64,000 nt of DNA, from assembly GCF_016902295.1 (NCBI RefSeq), contig NZ_JACJLQ010000005.1:1-64000 (forward strand), in the 5' to 3' direction. Under the pieces are notes generated by a model, which saw only the letters and a list, made by a program, of their open reading frames with translations, ran no database searches and was not told the DNA's origin. The translations under genes and the position numbers were made by a program. The first letter of the stretch is position 1; each line of letters opens with the position of its first letter. Positions 17,551 through 26,657 of this stretch are shown one piece after another. This DNA comes from Bacteroides caecigallinarum (lineage in GTDB: Bacteria; Bacteroidota; Bacteroidia; Bacteroidales; Bacteroidaceae).

Positions 17551-18552
17551 ATGAATTTTGTAACTAACGAAAAACTTACTATCGTAGGTGCTGCCGGTAT
17601 GATCGGTTCTAACATGGCTCAGACTGCAATCATGATGGGCTTGACTCCTAACATCTGCTTGTACGACCCATACGCTCCAGGCTTGGAAGGTGTAGCTGAA
17701 GAATTGTTCCACTGCGGTTTTGAAGGTGTAAACATTACTTTCACTTCTGATATCAAAGAAGCTTTGACTGGTGCTAAATATATTGTAAACTCAGGTGGTG
17801 CTGCTCGTAAAGCTGGCATGACTCGTGAAGACCTTCTTAAAGGTAACGCTGCTATCGCTGAAGAATTTGGTAAGAACGTTAAAGCATACTGCCCAGATGT
17901 AAAACACATCGTTGTTATCTTCAACCCAGCTGACATCACTGGTCTTATCACTTTGTTGTACTCAGGTTTGAAACCAGGTCAGGTTACAACTCTTGCAGCT
18001 CTTGACTCTACTCGTCTTCGCAGCGAACTTGCTAAACACTTTGGTGTTTCTATGGATGCAGTTGAAAACTGCCGTACATACGGTGGCCACGGCGAACAGA
18101 TGGCTGTATTCGCTTCTACAGCTAAAGTTAACGGTAAGGCTTTGACTGACATCATCGGTACTGAAGCTCTTAGCGCTGAACAGTGGGCAGAAATCCAGCA
18201 GAAAGTAACTAAGGGTGGTGCTAACATCATCAACCTCCGCGGACGTTCTTCATTCCAGAGCCCATCATACGTTTCTATCGAAATGATTGGTGCTGCTATG
18301 GGTGGTAAAGCATTCCGTTGGCCAGCTGGAACATACGTATCAAACGATAAGTATGACCACATCATGATGGCATGGGAAACTTCTATCGACACTGAAGGTT
18401 GCCACTGCGCTGCTTTGAACGGAACAGCTGAAGAACAGGCTGCTTTGGATAAGAGCTACGAACACTTGTGCGCTCTTCGTGACGAAGTTATCGCTATGGG
18501 CGTTCTTCCTCCAGTATCTGAATGGAACGCATTGAACCCAAATATTAAATAA
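17551..18552 (+). CDS. mdh: Malate dehydrogenase
   Basis: 333-residue NAD-dependent enzyme interconverting malate and oxaloacetate, in Bacteroides part of the reductive branch leading to fumarate and succinate. Seen: the Rossmann motif GAAGMIGSNM near residue 13, the substrate-binding arginine loop AARKAGMTR, FNPAD, LDSTRLRSELA, and the catalytic histidine in YGGHGEQM. The codon choice is visibly restricted (repeated GCT, GGT, CGT, AAC), as in highly expressed genes, and differs from the more relaxed dnaG next to it. A strong terminator follows. Confidence 0.95.
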   Translation: MNFVTNEKLTIVGAAGMIGSNMAQTAIMMGLTPNICLYDPYAPGLEGVAEELFHCGFEGVNITFTSDIKEALTGAKYIVNSGGAARKAGMTREDLLKGNAAIAEEFGKNVKAYCPDVKHIVVIFNPADITGLITLLYSGLKPGQVTTLAALDSTRLRSELAKHFGVSMDAVENCRTYGGHGEQMAVFASTAKVNGKALTDIIGTEALSAEQWAEIQQKVTKGGANIINLRGRSSFQSPSYVSIEMIGAAMGGKAFRWPAGTYVSNDKYDHIMMAWETSIDTEGCHCAALNGTAEEQAALDKSYEHLCALRDEVIAMGVLPPVSEWNALNPNIK

Positions 18553-18577
18553 TAATATACAGGTTTTAAATTATATC

Positions 18578-18610
18578 AGGGGAAACCGCTAAATGTGGTT
18601 TCCCCTATTT
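18578..18610 (+). terminator. Terminator of mdh
   Basis: AGGGGAAACC (from 18578) pairs with GGTTTCCCCT (to 18606), with a short loop and a following ATTTTTAT tract. Confidence 0.9.
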
Positions 18611-18638
18611 TTATACCCATAAATCATATTTTTTTATG

Positions 18639-18646
18639 TACTTTTG
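18639..18646 (+). promoter_or_regulatory. Promoter of dnaG, very close to the start codon
   Basis: TACTTTTG matches TAnnTTTG. Its end is only 8 bases before the dnaG ATG at 18655, so the transcript would have almost no leader. Confidence 0.65.
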
Positions 18647-18654
18647 CAGCTAAT

Positions 18655-20793
18655 ATGATAGATCAGGCCACTATAGACAGAATTCTTGATGCAGCACAAA
18701 TAGTTGATGTTGTTTCCGACTTCGTTACTCTGCGCAAGCGTGGAGTCAACTACGTTGGTTTATGCCCTTTTCATAACGAAAAAACTCCATCGTTCAGTGT
18801 ATCCCCAAGCAAGGGTGTATGCAAGTGTTTCAGTTGCGGAAAAGGTGGAAACGCTGTACATTTTATAATGGAACATGAACAACTGTCATATTACGAAGCC
18901 CTTAAATGGCTTGCAAAAAAATATAATATTGAAATCAAGGAAAGAGAGCTTACAAAAGAAGAAAAACAATCGCAAAGTCTCAGAGAAAGTCTCTTCCTTG
19001 TGAATCAATTCGCAGCAGAATATTTCCAGGACGTTTTATACAACAATATTGACGGACAAAGCATCGGTATGACTTATTTCCGTCAAAGAGGCTTCAGGGA
19101 CGATATTATCAAGAAATTCCAACTTGGCTATTGCACTGAAGCAAAAGACGCATTGGCAAGAACCGCGATACAGAAAGGCTATAAGCAGGAATTATTGCTT
19201 AAAACCGGACTTTGCTACATGAAAGACGATGGAAAAACCATACGCGACCGTTTCTGGGGACGAGTGATTTTCCCTGTTCATAACATAACCGGTAAGGTGG
19301 TTGCATTCGGAGGACGTGTGCTAAGTGCGGCAACTAAAAACGTACAGATGAAGTACGTAAACTCTCCAGAATCCGAGATTTATCATAAGAGCAAGGAACT
19401 GTACGGTATTTATTTTGCAAAACAGTCAATCATCCGCCAGGACAGATGTTTCCTTGTTGAAGGATACACTGACGTTATTTCAATGCACCAAAGCGGCATA
19501 GAGAACGTAGTGGCATCATCAGGTACAGCACTTACATCGGACCAAATCAGACTGATACACAGATTTACCAATAATATAACAGTATTATACGATGGCGACG
19601 GAGCCGGTATCAAAGCCAGCATCCGTGGTATTGACATGCTTCTTGAAGAGGGAATGAACATTAAGGTATGCCTGCTTCCAGACGGTGAGGACCCTGACAG
19701 TTTTGCCAGAAAACACAATGCTACAGAATATCAGGCGTATATCAACAACAATGAAGTCGATTTCATACGTTTCAAGACAAATCTGCTTATGGAAGAAGCA
19801 GGAAAAGACCCTATCAAGAGGGCAGAACTGATTTCGAGCATCGTAAAAAGCATATCTGTAATTCCAGACAGTATTGTACGCTCTGTTTACATTAGAGAGT
19901 GCAGCCAGTTGCTGAAAATGGATGAAAAAGTCCTTGTTGACGCCACAGCAAAGCTTATTGAACAAGCTGTAGAAAACAAAGCGAAAGAAGAAGAAAGAAA
20001 AAAACAGAGAGAGGAATACAACAGAAGACAAGAGATTGCAGCACAGGCTGAAAACCAGACTACTGCCATCGGCAAAAACGAAAATACCGATAATAATATC
20101 AACATTACACAAACGGAATACACAGCCTCTCCAACTGAAGGGGATACACCTCTACCGGAATATATCCCAGAGGAAACGCCACAGATTATAGATACATATT
20201 CGTCATACATTCCGGCACAGGGAAATGAGAACAAGGTATTCTATAAACAGGAAGAAAACCTCGTAAAGATGATTATCAGATATGGCGAGAAAATAGTATG
20301 CTGCGTACAAGACGAGGAAGGCAATGAACAGCCGTTCACCGTTACCGAGTATATAGCATATAACCTGAAGGTTGACGACATCCAGTTCCATAATCCGATA
20401 CACAGAAGAATTCTCAAAGAAGCGGAAGAGAATGTACGGAAAGAGAATTTTGTCTCAGAGAAATATTTTCTTTCAAATCCTGATCCGGAAATAAGTAAAG
20501 TCGCGGCAGACATGTCGAGCGACAGATACCAGCTCAGCAATTATCATTCCAAAGGACAGAAAATAATAACAGACGAAGAACGCTTATACGAACTTGTTCC
20601 CCGTCTGCTGATGGATTTTAAAATTTCAATTTTAAAGGAAGAAATGAAACATACGTTGCAAGCCTTGAATGACCCTGCCATAGCTTCAAATCCTGAAAAA
20701 TGCGCTGAGATAATGACTCATTTCAGAGATTTGACAGAAACACAAAACATGATTCTTAGAGATGCTGGCGACCGTACAACAAGCCTGTATTAA
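18655..20793 (+). CDS. dnaG: DNA primase
   Basis: 712 residues from the ATG at 18655. An in-frame ATG at 18595 is rejected because it lies inside the mdh terminator, ahead of the promoter, and adds residues foreign to primases. Synthesises RNA primers for replication. Seen: N-terminal zinc-binding domain with Cys37, His40, Cys58 and Cys61 ([11 protein letters not shown] and CFSCGKGG), the primase core with FGGR and a Toprim region containing VEGYTDVIS and [10 protein letters not shown], then a low-complexity linker (about 440-530) rich in Glu, Gln and Asn, and a helical C-terminal helicase-interaction region. It overlaps the convergent folE stop by 4 bases. Confidence 0.95.
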   Translation: MIDQATIDRILDAAQIVDVVSDFVTLRKRGVNYVGLCPFHNEKTPSFSVSPSKGVCKCFSCGKGGNAVHFIMEHEQLSYYEALKWLAKKYNIEIKERELTKEEKQSQSLRESLFLVNQFAAEYFQDVLYNNIDGQSIGMTYFRQRGFRDDIIKKFQLGYCTEAKDALARTAIQKGYKQELLLKTGLCYMKDDGKTIRDRFWGRVIFPVHNITGKVVAFGGRVLSAATKNVQMKYVNSPESEIYHKSKELYGIYFAKQSIIRQDRCFLVEGYTDVISMHQSGIENVVASSGTALTSDQIRLIHRFTNNITVLYDGDGAGIKASIRGIDMLLEEGMNIKVCLLPDGEDPDSFARKHNATEYQAYINNNEVDFIRFKTNLLMEEAGKDPIKRAELISSIVKSISVIPDSIVRSVYIRECSQLLKMDEKVLVDATAKLIEQAVENKAKEEERKKQREEYNRRQEIAAQAENQTTAIGKNENTDNNINITQTEYTASPTEGDTPLPEYIPEETPQIIDTYSSYIPAQGNENKVFYKQEENLVKMIIRYGEKIVCCVQDEEGNEQPFTVTEYIAYNLKVDDIQFHNPIHRRILKEAEENVRKENFVSEKYFLSNPDPEISKVAADMSSDRYQLSNYHSKGQKIITDEERLYELVPRLLMDFKISILKEEMKHTLQALNDPAIASNPEKCAEIMTHFRDLTETQNMILRDAGDRTTSLY

Positions 20794-21383
20794 CTATTGT
20801 TTCTAATCAGATTCATAAACTCTTCGCGAGTCTTGGCCTGATTGAAGGCTCCTGTGAAATCGGATGTGGTGGTAATTGAATTCTGCTTTTCTACACCACG
20901 CATCTGCATACACATGTGTTTGGCCTCAACAACAACCATCACTCCAAGCGGATTCAATGTTTCCTGGATACATTCCTTTATCTGCAATGTCATTCGTTCC
21001 TGTACCTGCAGCCTGTGGGAAAATATATCAACTACCCGTGCAATTTTACTTAATCCTGTTATATATCCGTTAGGTATATATGCCACATGCGCCTTGCCAT
21101 AGAATGGAAGCATGTGATGCTCGCACAATGAGAAGAAATCTATATCCTTTACAATAACCATCTGGCTATATTCTTCCTGGAATTTAGCGGCGTTAAGAAC
21201 AGCCTTCGGATCCATTTCATATCCTCTGGTCAGAGTCAACATAGCCTTTGCGACACGCTCTGGTGTCTTTAAAAGTCCCTCACGTTCAGGGTCCTCTCCA
21301 AGTAAAGAGAGTATTTCCTTGTAATGCCCCATCAATTTCTGAACCTTTTCCTCAGGCCAGTTTATTATATCAGTTGTCATCAT
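20790..21383 (-). CDS. folE: GTP cyclohydrolase I
   Basis: 197-residue type I enzyme converting GTP to dihydroneopterin triphosphate, the first step to folate. Seen: [10 protein letters not shown], the zinc and catalytic motif [32 protein letters not shown], and the second zinc cysteine in [11 protein letters not shown]. It ends a minus-strand operon with the SPOR protein gene 6 bases upstream and tpiA further up. Confidence 0.96.
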   Translation of the reverse strand: MMTTDIINWPEEKVQKLMGHYKEILSLLGEDPEREGLLKTPERVAKAMLTLTRGYEMDPKAVLNAAKFQEEYSQMVIVKDIDFFSLCEHHMLPFYGKAHVAYIPNGYITGLSKIARVVDIFSHRLQVQERMTLQIKECIQETLNPLGVMVVVEAKHMCMQMRGVEKQNSITTTSDFTGAFNQAKTREEFMNLIRNNS

Positions 21384-21389
21384 TATATA

Positions 21390-21851
21390 TTATTCTATAG
21401 GAATATTTATCTGTTCACGCACTATTGCCACTTCCTTGAAACTTCCTTCAGCTTTCAGTTGTCTCATCGCCACATGGGCTTCTTCTATACTCTTATAGTC
21501 ACCTACTCTGCAAAGCCAGCGTGGAGGCTGAAAAAATGTATAAACCGGCATATCAGGAAACTTCTCTTTTACCTTTTCCGCCACAGCGTTAGCCTCATCC
21601 CTTGCCTGCCTTGAGTTATTACCTGCATATACCTGCACACGATATCCACGCGACTTGATAACCCTATGGGACTCAGAAGCTCCAGTTTTGACAAAACGCT
21701 TACCAATCATGTCGGTTATCTGCGCATCCTGATGTACAGTCACCTTTCCCTGACCGGGAACATTTGCCTGCAAACTTTCAACAATATTACTCTGTGCCAC
21801 GGCAATACCCGAAGAAACACTAAAGATTAAAGATAAAAGATATTTCATCAT
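21390..21851 (-). CDS. SPOR-domain periplasmic protein
   Basis: 153 residues with a signal peptide (MMKYLLSLIFSVSSGIAVAQ). The C-terminal half (about 65-150) is a SPOR domain: GYRVQVYAGNNSRQARDEA, then PVYTFFQPPRWLCRVGDYKSIEEA. SPOR domains bind denuded peptidoglycan strands, often at the septum. No catalytic domain is attached. It lies between tpiA and folE, an arrangement of unrelated housekeeping genes. Confidence 0.88.
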   Translation of the reverse strand: MMKYLLSLIFSVSSGIAVAQSNIVESLQANVPGQGKVTVHQDAQITDMIGKRFVKTGASESHRVIKSRGYRVQVYAGNNSRQARDEANAVAEKVKEKFPDMPVYTFFQPPRWLCRVGDYKSIEEAHVAMRQLKAEGSFKEVAIVREQINIPIE

Positions 21852-21871
21852 ACCGATAGATATAATTTTAA

Positions 21872-21907
21872 AGACAGTATGCCGGACGCAATGTCCGGAA
21901 TACCGTC
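21872..21907 (-). terminator. Hairpin between tpiA and the SPOR gene
   Basis: GTATGCCGGAC (21877-21887) pairs with GTCCGGAATAC (21893-21903) with one mismatch, and the pairing extends to GAC/GTC outside. On the minus strand it is followed by TCTTTAAAATT, so it may be a weak terminator or an mRNA-stabilising structure inside the operon. Confidence 0.6.
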
Positions 21908-21944
21908 ATATTAATTTCACAACAGACCTACGTCTGCAAATAAA

Positions 21945-22700
21945 TTATTTGAATGCGTCGATGATACCTTTGAAGTCAGCAGCTTTCAATGCAGCTCCAC
22001 CGATAAGACCACCATCAACATCAGGATTAGCGAACAATTCCTTAGCGTTAGAAGGCTTGCAGCTACCACCGTAAAGAATAGAAGTGTTTTCAGCTACTTC
22101 TTTACCGTATTTAGCAGCAACCAAAGAACGGATGTGAGCGTGGATTTCCTGAGCCTGTTCAGGAGTAGCAGTCTTACCTGTACCGATAGCCCAAACTGGT
22201 TCGTAAGCCAAGATTACTTTGCCGAAATCTTCAGCAGACAAAGAGAATACAGAAGCAAGCTGAGCTTCAACAACTTCATTCTGTTTGTTAGCTTCACGTT
22301 CTTCAAGAACTTCACCGATACAGAAAATTGGCTTAAGGTTGTTAGCCAAAGCAAGTTTAACTTTTTCTTCAAGGATTTCTACTGTTTCGTGATAGTAAGC
22401 ACGACGTTCAGAGTGACCAAGAATTACATACTGTGCACCTGTAGAAGCTACCATTTCAGCAGAAACTTCACCAGTATATGCACCTGAAACTTTGTCTGCG
22501 CAGTTTTCTGCACCTACACCTATGATTGAGCTGTCAACGATAGGAGTTACAGAAGCCAAGTGGATGAACGGAGTACAGATTACTACGTCACAGTTTGGCT
22601 TGTCAGCAGTCAAAACTTCATTCAATTCTTTTGCCAAAGCAATACCTTCTTGCAGGTTCTTGTTCATTTTCCAGTTACCTGCTACAATGTTTTTTCTCAT
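21945..22700 (-). CDS. tpiA: Triose-phosphate isomerase
   Basis: 251-residue glycolytic enzyme interconverting dihydroxyacetone phosphate and glyceraldehyde 3-phosphate. Seen: N-terminal AGNWKMNK with the catalytic lysine, VILGHSERR with the electrophilic histidine, [19 protein letters not shown] with the catalytic glutamate and the flexible loop, and [10 protein letters not shown] and [10 protein letters not shown] phosphate-binding motifs. Fourth or fifth gene-level neighbours are DUF1599 and a DoxX-like gene upstream, 41 bases away. Confidence 0.97.
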   Translation of the reverse strand: MRKNIVAGNWKMNKNLQEGIALAKELNEVLTADKPNCDVVICTPFIHLASVTPIVDSSIIGVGAENCADKVSGAYTGEVSAEMVASTGAQYVILGHSERRAYYHETVEILEEKVKLALANNLKPIFCIGEVLEEREANKQNEVVEAQLASVFSLSAEDFGKVILAYEPVWAIGTGKTATPEQAQEIHAHIRSLVAAKYGKEVAENTSILYGGSCKPSNAKELFANPDVDGGLIGGAALKAADFKGIIDAFK

Positions 22701-22741
22701 CTGTTTGAAATAATTAAATTGTTAAATATAAAAGGTTATAA

Positions 22742-24061
22742 TCAAATTTTCTTTTCATTTTTTTTCTCAGGAGCCGGTATAAATTTTTTCTTCCTGCGAA
22801 CATTCAACCAAATAATATCTATAATGATAAACAGTGCCAAAGGCCCAAAGAACCAGATCAGCATTTCCATAATCTTAGTCCACAAAGTGTTATCATCCAA
22901 ATTTCCTATTGGCAATTTATCCAACGAATCGGTAAGCTGATACTCGTCAGGCATAGAAAAATTACTCCATTTTCTTATTACTGTTCCATTCTTAAGCAAA
23001 ACAAGTCCCGGATTGGAACGTATTATGGTCTTAAGCGTAATTTCATCCATAGTAGCAAACGGATATTCAGCACCTGTATAGTCTTGCCAACGCGATATGG
23101 CCTCGTCTGAAGAAGCCGTTAAGCAATAGAACTTATAACCATAATCCAACGAATAATCATATATCTCGTTGATAAGGTCCATAGAACTGTCGTCGGCATT
23201 CTCGAGCCACGGTGATATAAGCAGAAATACATATTCATCGTTTAGAACATCTTCCGTTATATCAAATCCGTCATCATTTGAGATTATGACAAAATCCTTA
23301 ATCGGAGGTTCATATCCCGCTTTCTTCAATACAGTTTGTGATTCTACAAAATGCCATGTAGAGTCTGTCGGGAAGTTATCAATTGTAAAATCTTTATTTA
23401 CGCCATCCTTCTGATAAGTAAATATTGTTTCATATTCCGGCAACTCCTCTCCTTCAGGTATTTCCATTCCTGCCTTTATATCTGCTCCGATATGATACGG
23501 GCGAAAATCGAACACAGGTAAATGGTTCAGAGTGAAATAAGTGAACAGGAAAATAAACACTGTACTGTACATCGCAACAAGCCAGTCCATCTTGTCGGAT
23601 ACAAGTTTTACTATATCCCTATTACGTATGAAAACAAATATTGTCGCAATGAGCAATACAACATTTTTCCAAAAAGTATTCCAATTGGACAAATGTATGG
23701 CGTCACCAAAACATCCGCAATCGGAAATTGGATTTGCCACAGCCAGCCATAATGTTAACGGAGTCATTACAAGCATAAACAGAAGACACAATATCGAAGC
23801 CAATCGTCGTCTGATACCAAAAAGCAAATATGAACCTAAAGTGAATTCCACTATCGCCAAAGCCCAAGCTACAAGATATGGAATAAATCCTGAATTCCAC
23901 ACCTCACCCCCCCAGGCCTCAAAATAGTCTTGTATCTTATAAACCGTTCCCATTGGATCATTTGCCTTTATAAATCCCGAGAAGAGAAACACAAAAGCTA
24001 AAAGAAAACGGCAAATATTAACGCCTGTAACAGCTATCTTATGTATATATTTATTCTCCAA
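22742..24061 (-). CDS. DoxX/MauE-like membrane protein with thioredoxin-like C-terminal domain (BT_3928 type)
   Basis: 439 residues. The N-terminal part (about 1-180) has five or so membrane helices with the DoxX/MauE-type features FLFSGFIKANDPMGTVYKIQ and DCGCFGDA. A large soluble part follows (about 190-395) with a thioredoxin-like fold pattern (EYVFLLISPWL, YKFYCLTAS, PGLVLLKNGTVIRKW) but no CxxC active site, then a last membrane helix (about 400-420) and a basic tail. Topology suggests the soluble domain is periplasmic. The DCGC cysteines suggest an electron-transfer or redox role by analogy to MauE. Its start overlaps the DUF1599 stop by 11 bases, so the two are translationally coupled. 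Confidence 0.8.
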   Translation of the reverse strand: MENKYIHKIAVTGVNICRFLLAFVFLFSGFIKANDPMGTVYKIQDYFEAWGGEVWNSGFIPYLVAWALAIVEFTLGSYLLFGIRRRLASILCLLFMLVMTPLTLWLAVANPISDCGCFGDAIHLSNWNTFWKNVVLLIATIFVFIRNRDIVKLVSDKMDWLVAMYSTVFIFLFTYFTLNHLPVFDFRPYHIGADIKAGMEIPEGEELPEYETIFTYQKDGVNKDFTIDNFPTDSTWHFVESQTVLKKAGYEPPIKDFVIISNDDGFDITEDVLNDEYVFLLISPWLENADDSSMDLINEIYDYSLDYGYKFYCLTASSDEAISRWQDYTGAEYPFATMDEITLKTIIRSNPGLVLLKNGTVIRKWSNFSMPDEYQLTDSLDKLPIGNLDDNTLWTKIMEMLIWFFGPLALFIIIDIIWLNVRRKKKFIPAPEKKNEKKI

Positions 24062-24593
24062 ATTCCAGTTTTATTAGTCCGAATACAGAATAATTAATCA
24101 TATCCATATAATTGGCATCAACACCCTCGGAAACAAGTGTTTCCCCGCCAAGTTCTTCAATCTGCTTGGTTCTGTATATCTTCATGAGAATTAAATCTGT
24201 ATATGACGATATACGCATACTGCGCCATGCTTCATCGTAATCATGATTTTTTGCCAACATAAGTTCAAGGGCTTTCTTCGCATACTTATCATACATTTCA
24301 AGAGCACATTCAATACTCATATCGTTTGTCTCGGCAAAACCAAGCTCAAGCTGAATCAGTCCTATTATTCCATAATTTACGATTGCAATAAATTCCGAAC
24401 GGATTCCTTCGTCGATAAGAGCCACCCCTTTAACCTCAATACTACGAATACGGTTTGCCTTTATGAATATCTGATCTGTAACAGATGACGGACGCATAAT
24501 ACGCCACGCCGCGCCATAATCATGCAATTTCTTTTCGTAAAGGCTACGACATATTTCTATAACGTGTTCAAACTGTTGTTTAGTATCTTTCAT
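24051..24593 (-). CDS. DUF1599 protein with two repeated halves
   Basis: 180 residues, all helical in appearance, cytoplasmic. The two halves repeat each other: HDYGAAWRIMRPSSVTDQI (about 23-41) recurs as HDYDEAWRSMRISSYTDLI (about 117-135), and GIIGLIQLELGF recurs as SVFGLIKLEFGE. The HDY...W motif resembles that of MazG-like nucleotide-pyrophosphohydrolase folds, but the function of DUF1599 is not established. First gene of the DUF1599/DoxX-like/tpiA/SPOR/folE operon, with its own promoter. Confidence 0.85.
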   Translation of the reverse strand: MKDTKQQFEHVIEICRSLYEKKLHDYGAAWRIMRPSSVTDQIFIKANRIRSIEVKGVALIDEGIRSEFIAIVNYGIIGLIQLELGFAETNDMSIECALEMYDKYAKKALELMLAKNHDYDEAWRSMRISSYTDLILMKIYRTKQIEELGGETLVSEGVDANYMDMINYSVFGLIKLEFGE

Positions 24594-24613
24594 AAACCAT
24601 AATGAATATGTGG

Positions 24614-24621
24614 CAAAGTTA
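24614..24621 (-). promoter_or_regulatory. Promoter of the DUF1599-folE operon
   Basis: CAAAGTTA on the plus strand reads TAACTTTG on the minus strand, matching TAnnTTTG, about 20 bases before the DUF1599 start. Confidence 0.65.
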
Positions 24622-24646
24622 CTTATTTTTCAAATAAACGCATAAT

Positions 24647-24682
24647 AAAAAAGGTGGAAATGATTTCTCACCCCACCTTTTA
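24647..24682 (-). terminator. Terminator of the M23 peptidase gene
   Basis: AAAAGGTGG (to 24657) pairs with CCACCTTTT (24673-24681). On the minus strand a TTTTTT tract follows. It lies 50 bases past the peptidase stop. Confidence 0.87.
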
Positions 24683-24731
24683 ATCATATTAACGTCAAAT
24701 AAGATTTCTATATTTAAGTATATATACAGAC

Positions 24732-25640
24732 TTAAGAACAACGCAATACCTGTCCAATCCTAAGCACTGTATTGCGCTTAATACCATTCATACTACAAAG
24801 TTTATCTATCGAGATATGATATTTTCTTGATATAGAGCCCAAAGTATCTCCGCTCTTAATTTTATGATAACGTATTGAAGCGGCAGCTACTGTAACCTTA
24901 TCCAAATCGCCTCTCTTCAAAGCGGCCAAAGCTTTTGTTCTCTGGTAGTTGTACATGTTTGCACCTTTGATGAACAAATAACTGTCCGAAACAATGTCCT
25001 GATTTGGAAAATCGAACAGGAATTCAGGATTTATCACCTGACCAAGAAGTCTTGTTTCGAAATGCAGATGCGAACCTGTAGAACGTCCTGTATTACCACC
25101 AAGACCTATAACTTCACCAGCCTTTACAAACTGGTCTTCCTTTACAAGCTGTTTTGAAAGATGACCATAAATTGTTTCAAGGCCGTTATCATGACGTATT
25201 ACCACATATTTTCCATAACCAGACCTTTCGTATCTCACGATTCTTACTCTTCCGCTGAATGCAGCACGGATTGTATCACCTATATAGACTTTAATGTCCA
25301 ACCCATTGTGCATACGTCTCCATCGAGGGCCACACTTTGAAGTAATTTTTGTATGCGGTGTCGGCATACAGAATCCGGTAAGATCTATTCTGAAAGTATC
25401 AGGTACTGTCACTTTATTGCCATAAGCATGCACTCTTTCATTACTCCATTCAGGATACAATGAATATGCAGGATAAAAGGCCTGTTCTGTTTCAATCTGA
25501 CGTACCAAAGCTAATGAGTCAACAGACTTGAGCTTTCTGTCTATAGGTGCTTGCTTAGCCAACAAGTCCTGTGCCGAAGTATTTATTGACACCAAAGCAA
25601 AAGCTGCGACTGATAATGTTCTAAGAATTTTAATAAGCAT
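24732..25640 (-). CDS. M23 family peptidase with C-terminal LysM domain
   Basis: 302 residues with a signal peptide (about 1-23), so periplasmic. The lysostaphin-type M23 domain (about 95-200) carries the zinc motifs HNGLDIKV and SHLHFETR plus YGHLSKQL; with the metal residues present, it should be an active peptidoglycan endopeptidase. A LysM peptidoglycan-binding domain follows at the C-terminus (about 255-300: YHKIKSGDTLGSISRKYHIS). Having LysM after the catalytic domain is a common Bacteroidetes arrangement. Single-gene unit ending in a terminator. Confidence 0.93.
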   Translation of the reverse strand: MLIKILRTLSVAAFALVSINTSAQDLLAKQAPIDRKLKSVDSLALVRQIETEQAFYPAYSLYPEWSNERVHAYGNKVTVPDTFRIDLTGFCMPTPHTKITSKCGPRWRRMHNGLDIKVYIGDTIRAAFSGRVRIVRYERSGYGKYVVIRHDNGLETIYGHLSKQLVKEDQFVKAGEVIGLGGNTGRSTGSHLHFETRLLGQVINPEFLFDFPNQDIVSDSYLFIKGANMYNYQRTKALAALKRGDLDKVTVAAASIRYHKIKSGDTLGSISRKYHISIDKLCSMNGIKRNTVLRIGQVLRCS

Positions 25641-25664
25641 TTCTATTACAAATATTTTTATCTA

Positions 25665-25713
25665 TACGTATAAGAAAAACATCATTAATTACGACAAATA
25701 GAACTTATACGTA
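25665..25713. repeat. Inverted repeat upstream of the M23 peptidase gene
   Basis: TACGTATAAG (25665-25674) and CTTATACGTA (25704-25713) are exact reverse complements separated by 29 bases, 25 to 73 bases before the peptidase start. It could be a leader hairpin or a regulator site. Confidence 0.5.
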
Positions 25714-25875
25714 ATAATTCGAAATCAATTTTAGTTCAAAAATCTTTGTAAAGATAAGTTTTTTTGTAAAGGGAGACAAACCGAATTAAATATTTTTTGC
25801 GTACTTTCAGACATTATATATGTAATCATATTGGTTTTATGCTTAACAACATATATACAACCTGATAGTATGTTA

Positions 25876-26502
25876 CTATTCCTTTACAAATGTACCATCA
25901 ACCCATTTATAGTTCAATGAATCTGCCGTATAAGGTTTCAATTTTTCGGCAGTCTCCTTATCCATTGCCTCAAAGGAAGTAATCTTAAAAACAATATCAT
26001 TATCATTGCTTGAAAGATTTGCTTTCATAACAGGCATATCCATCGTAAAATCGTCTATACTTACACTGTTGATACTGTCGTTCTGAGATTTGTAGAAATC
26101 TTTATAATCCGGCAGCTTAATAAAGTCACTCAACGGCAGCTCTTTCCAGTCTGTAGTATAGAATGAAACCTTGCTGTCTTCGGCAGGGCCTGAATATGTA
26201 TTTACCACACAAACCACATTGACTGAATCGTTGAGCGGCAACAATTTCATTTCTTCCGAAGATACAGATGTAGTTTTCAGCAGCAGATAATCATCTGTCA
26301 ATTTAAGCATTTCTGATTTCCCGTCAAATTTATTCTTTACTACAGCTTTCATGCCGGATGACAAGAAATCGGAAAAATCCTGACGGTTTACTTTTGTCAG
26401 TATCGGAGAAAGGGAATCCGGCATTGAAATAAATACAGAATTTATGTCTTGGGCATTTACCGACAAGCCAAAGAATATAGAAAACAATAGAATAAATCTC
26501 AT
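25876..26502 (-). CDS. DUF3256 family exported protein
   Basis: 208 residues from the ATG at 26502, chosen because it begins a standard signal peptide (MRFILLFSIFFGLSVNAQ); in-frame ATGs at 26511 and 26544 would add hydrophobic residues ahead of it. The mature part starts with the family pattern INSVFISMPDSLSPILTKVNRQDF and has alternating beta-strand character. No catalytic motif is recognised; the function of DUF3256 is unknown. It follows mutL and an array of 22-base repeats on the same strand and may be the last gene of that operon. Confidence 0.82.
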   Translation of the reverse strand: MRFILLFSIFFGLSVNAQDINSVFISMPDSLSPILTKVNRQDFSDFLSSGMKAVVKNKFDGKSEMLKLTDDYLLLKTTSVSSEEMKLLPLNDSVNVVCVVNTYSGPAEDSKVSFYTTDWKELPLSDFIKLPDYKDFYKSQNDSINSVSIDDFTMDMPVMKANLSSNDNDIVFKITSFEAMDKETAEKLKPYTADSLNYKWVDGTFVKE

Positions 26503-26556
26503 ATATACCATTATAAAAACATTAAACTCAAATTGAAGCAACATGACTCTTCTGTC

Positions 26557-26644
26557 TGCCGACTATAGTCAGCAATGGTGCCGACTACAGTCAGCAATGC
26601 TGCCCACTACAGTCGGCAGCTCTGCCCACTATGGTCGGCAGCAG
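26557..26644. repeat. Four contiguous 22-bp palindromic units after mutL
   Basis: Units at 26557-26578, 26579-26600, 26601-26622 and 26623-26644 are exactly 22 bases and contiguous. Units 1 and 2 share TGCCGACTAYAGTCAGCA; units 3 and 4 share TGCCCACTAYRGTCGGCA, so the two halves of the array are also largely reverse-complementary and could fold into one long stem. Unit 1 has the perfect palindrome GACTATAGTC. The array begins 13 bases after the mutL stop. No T run follows, so it is not a standard terminator. Confidence 0.88.
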
Positions 26645-26657
26645 AATATTCATAGTC

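Noticed and set aside
18595-18654. Upstream start for dnaG
   Set aside because: This stretch contains the mdh terminator and the dnaG -7 element, and the extra residues do not resemble a primase.
26557-26644. CRISPR-like array after mutL
   Set aside because: The units are contiguous without spacers and no cas gene is near.
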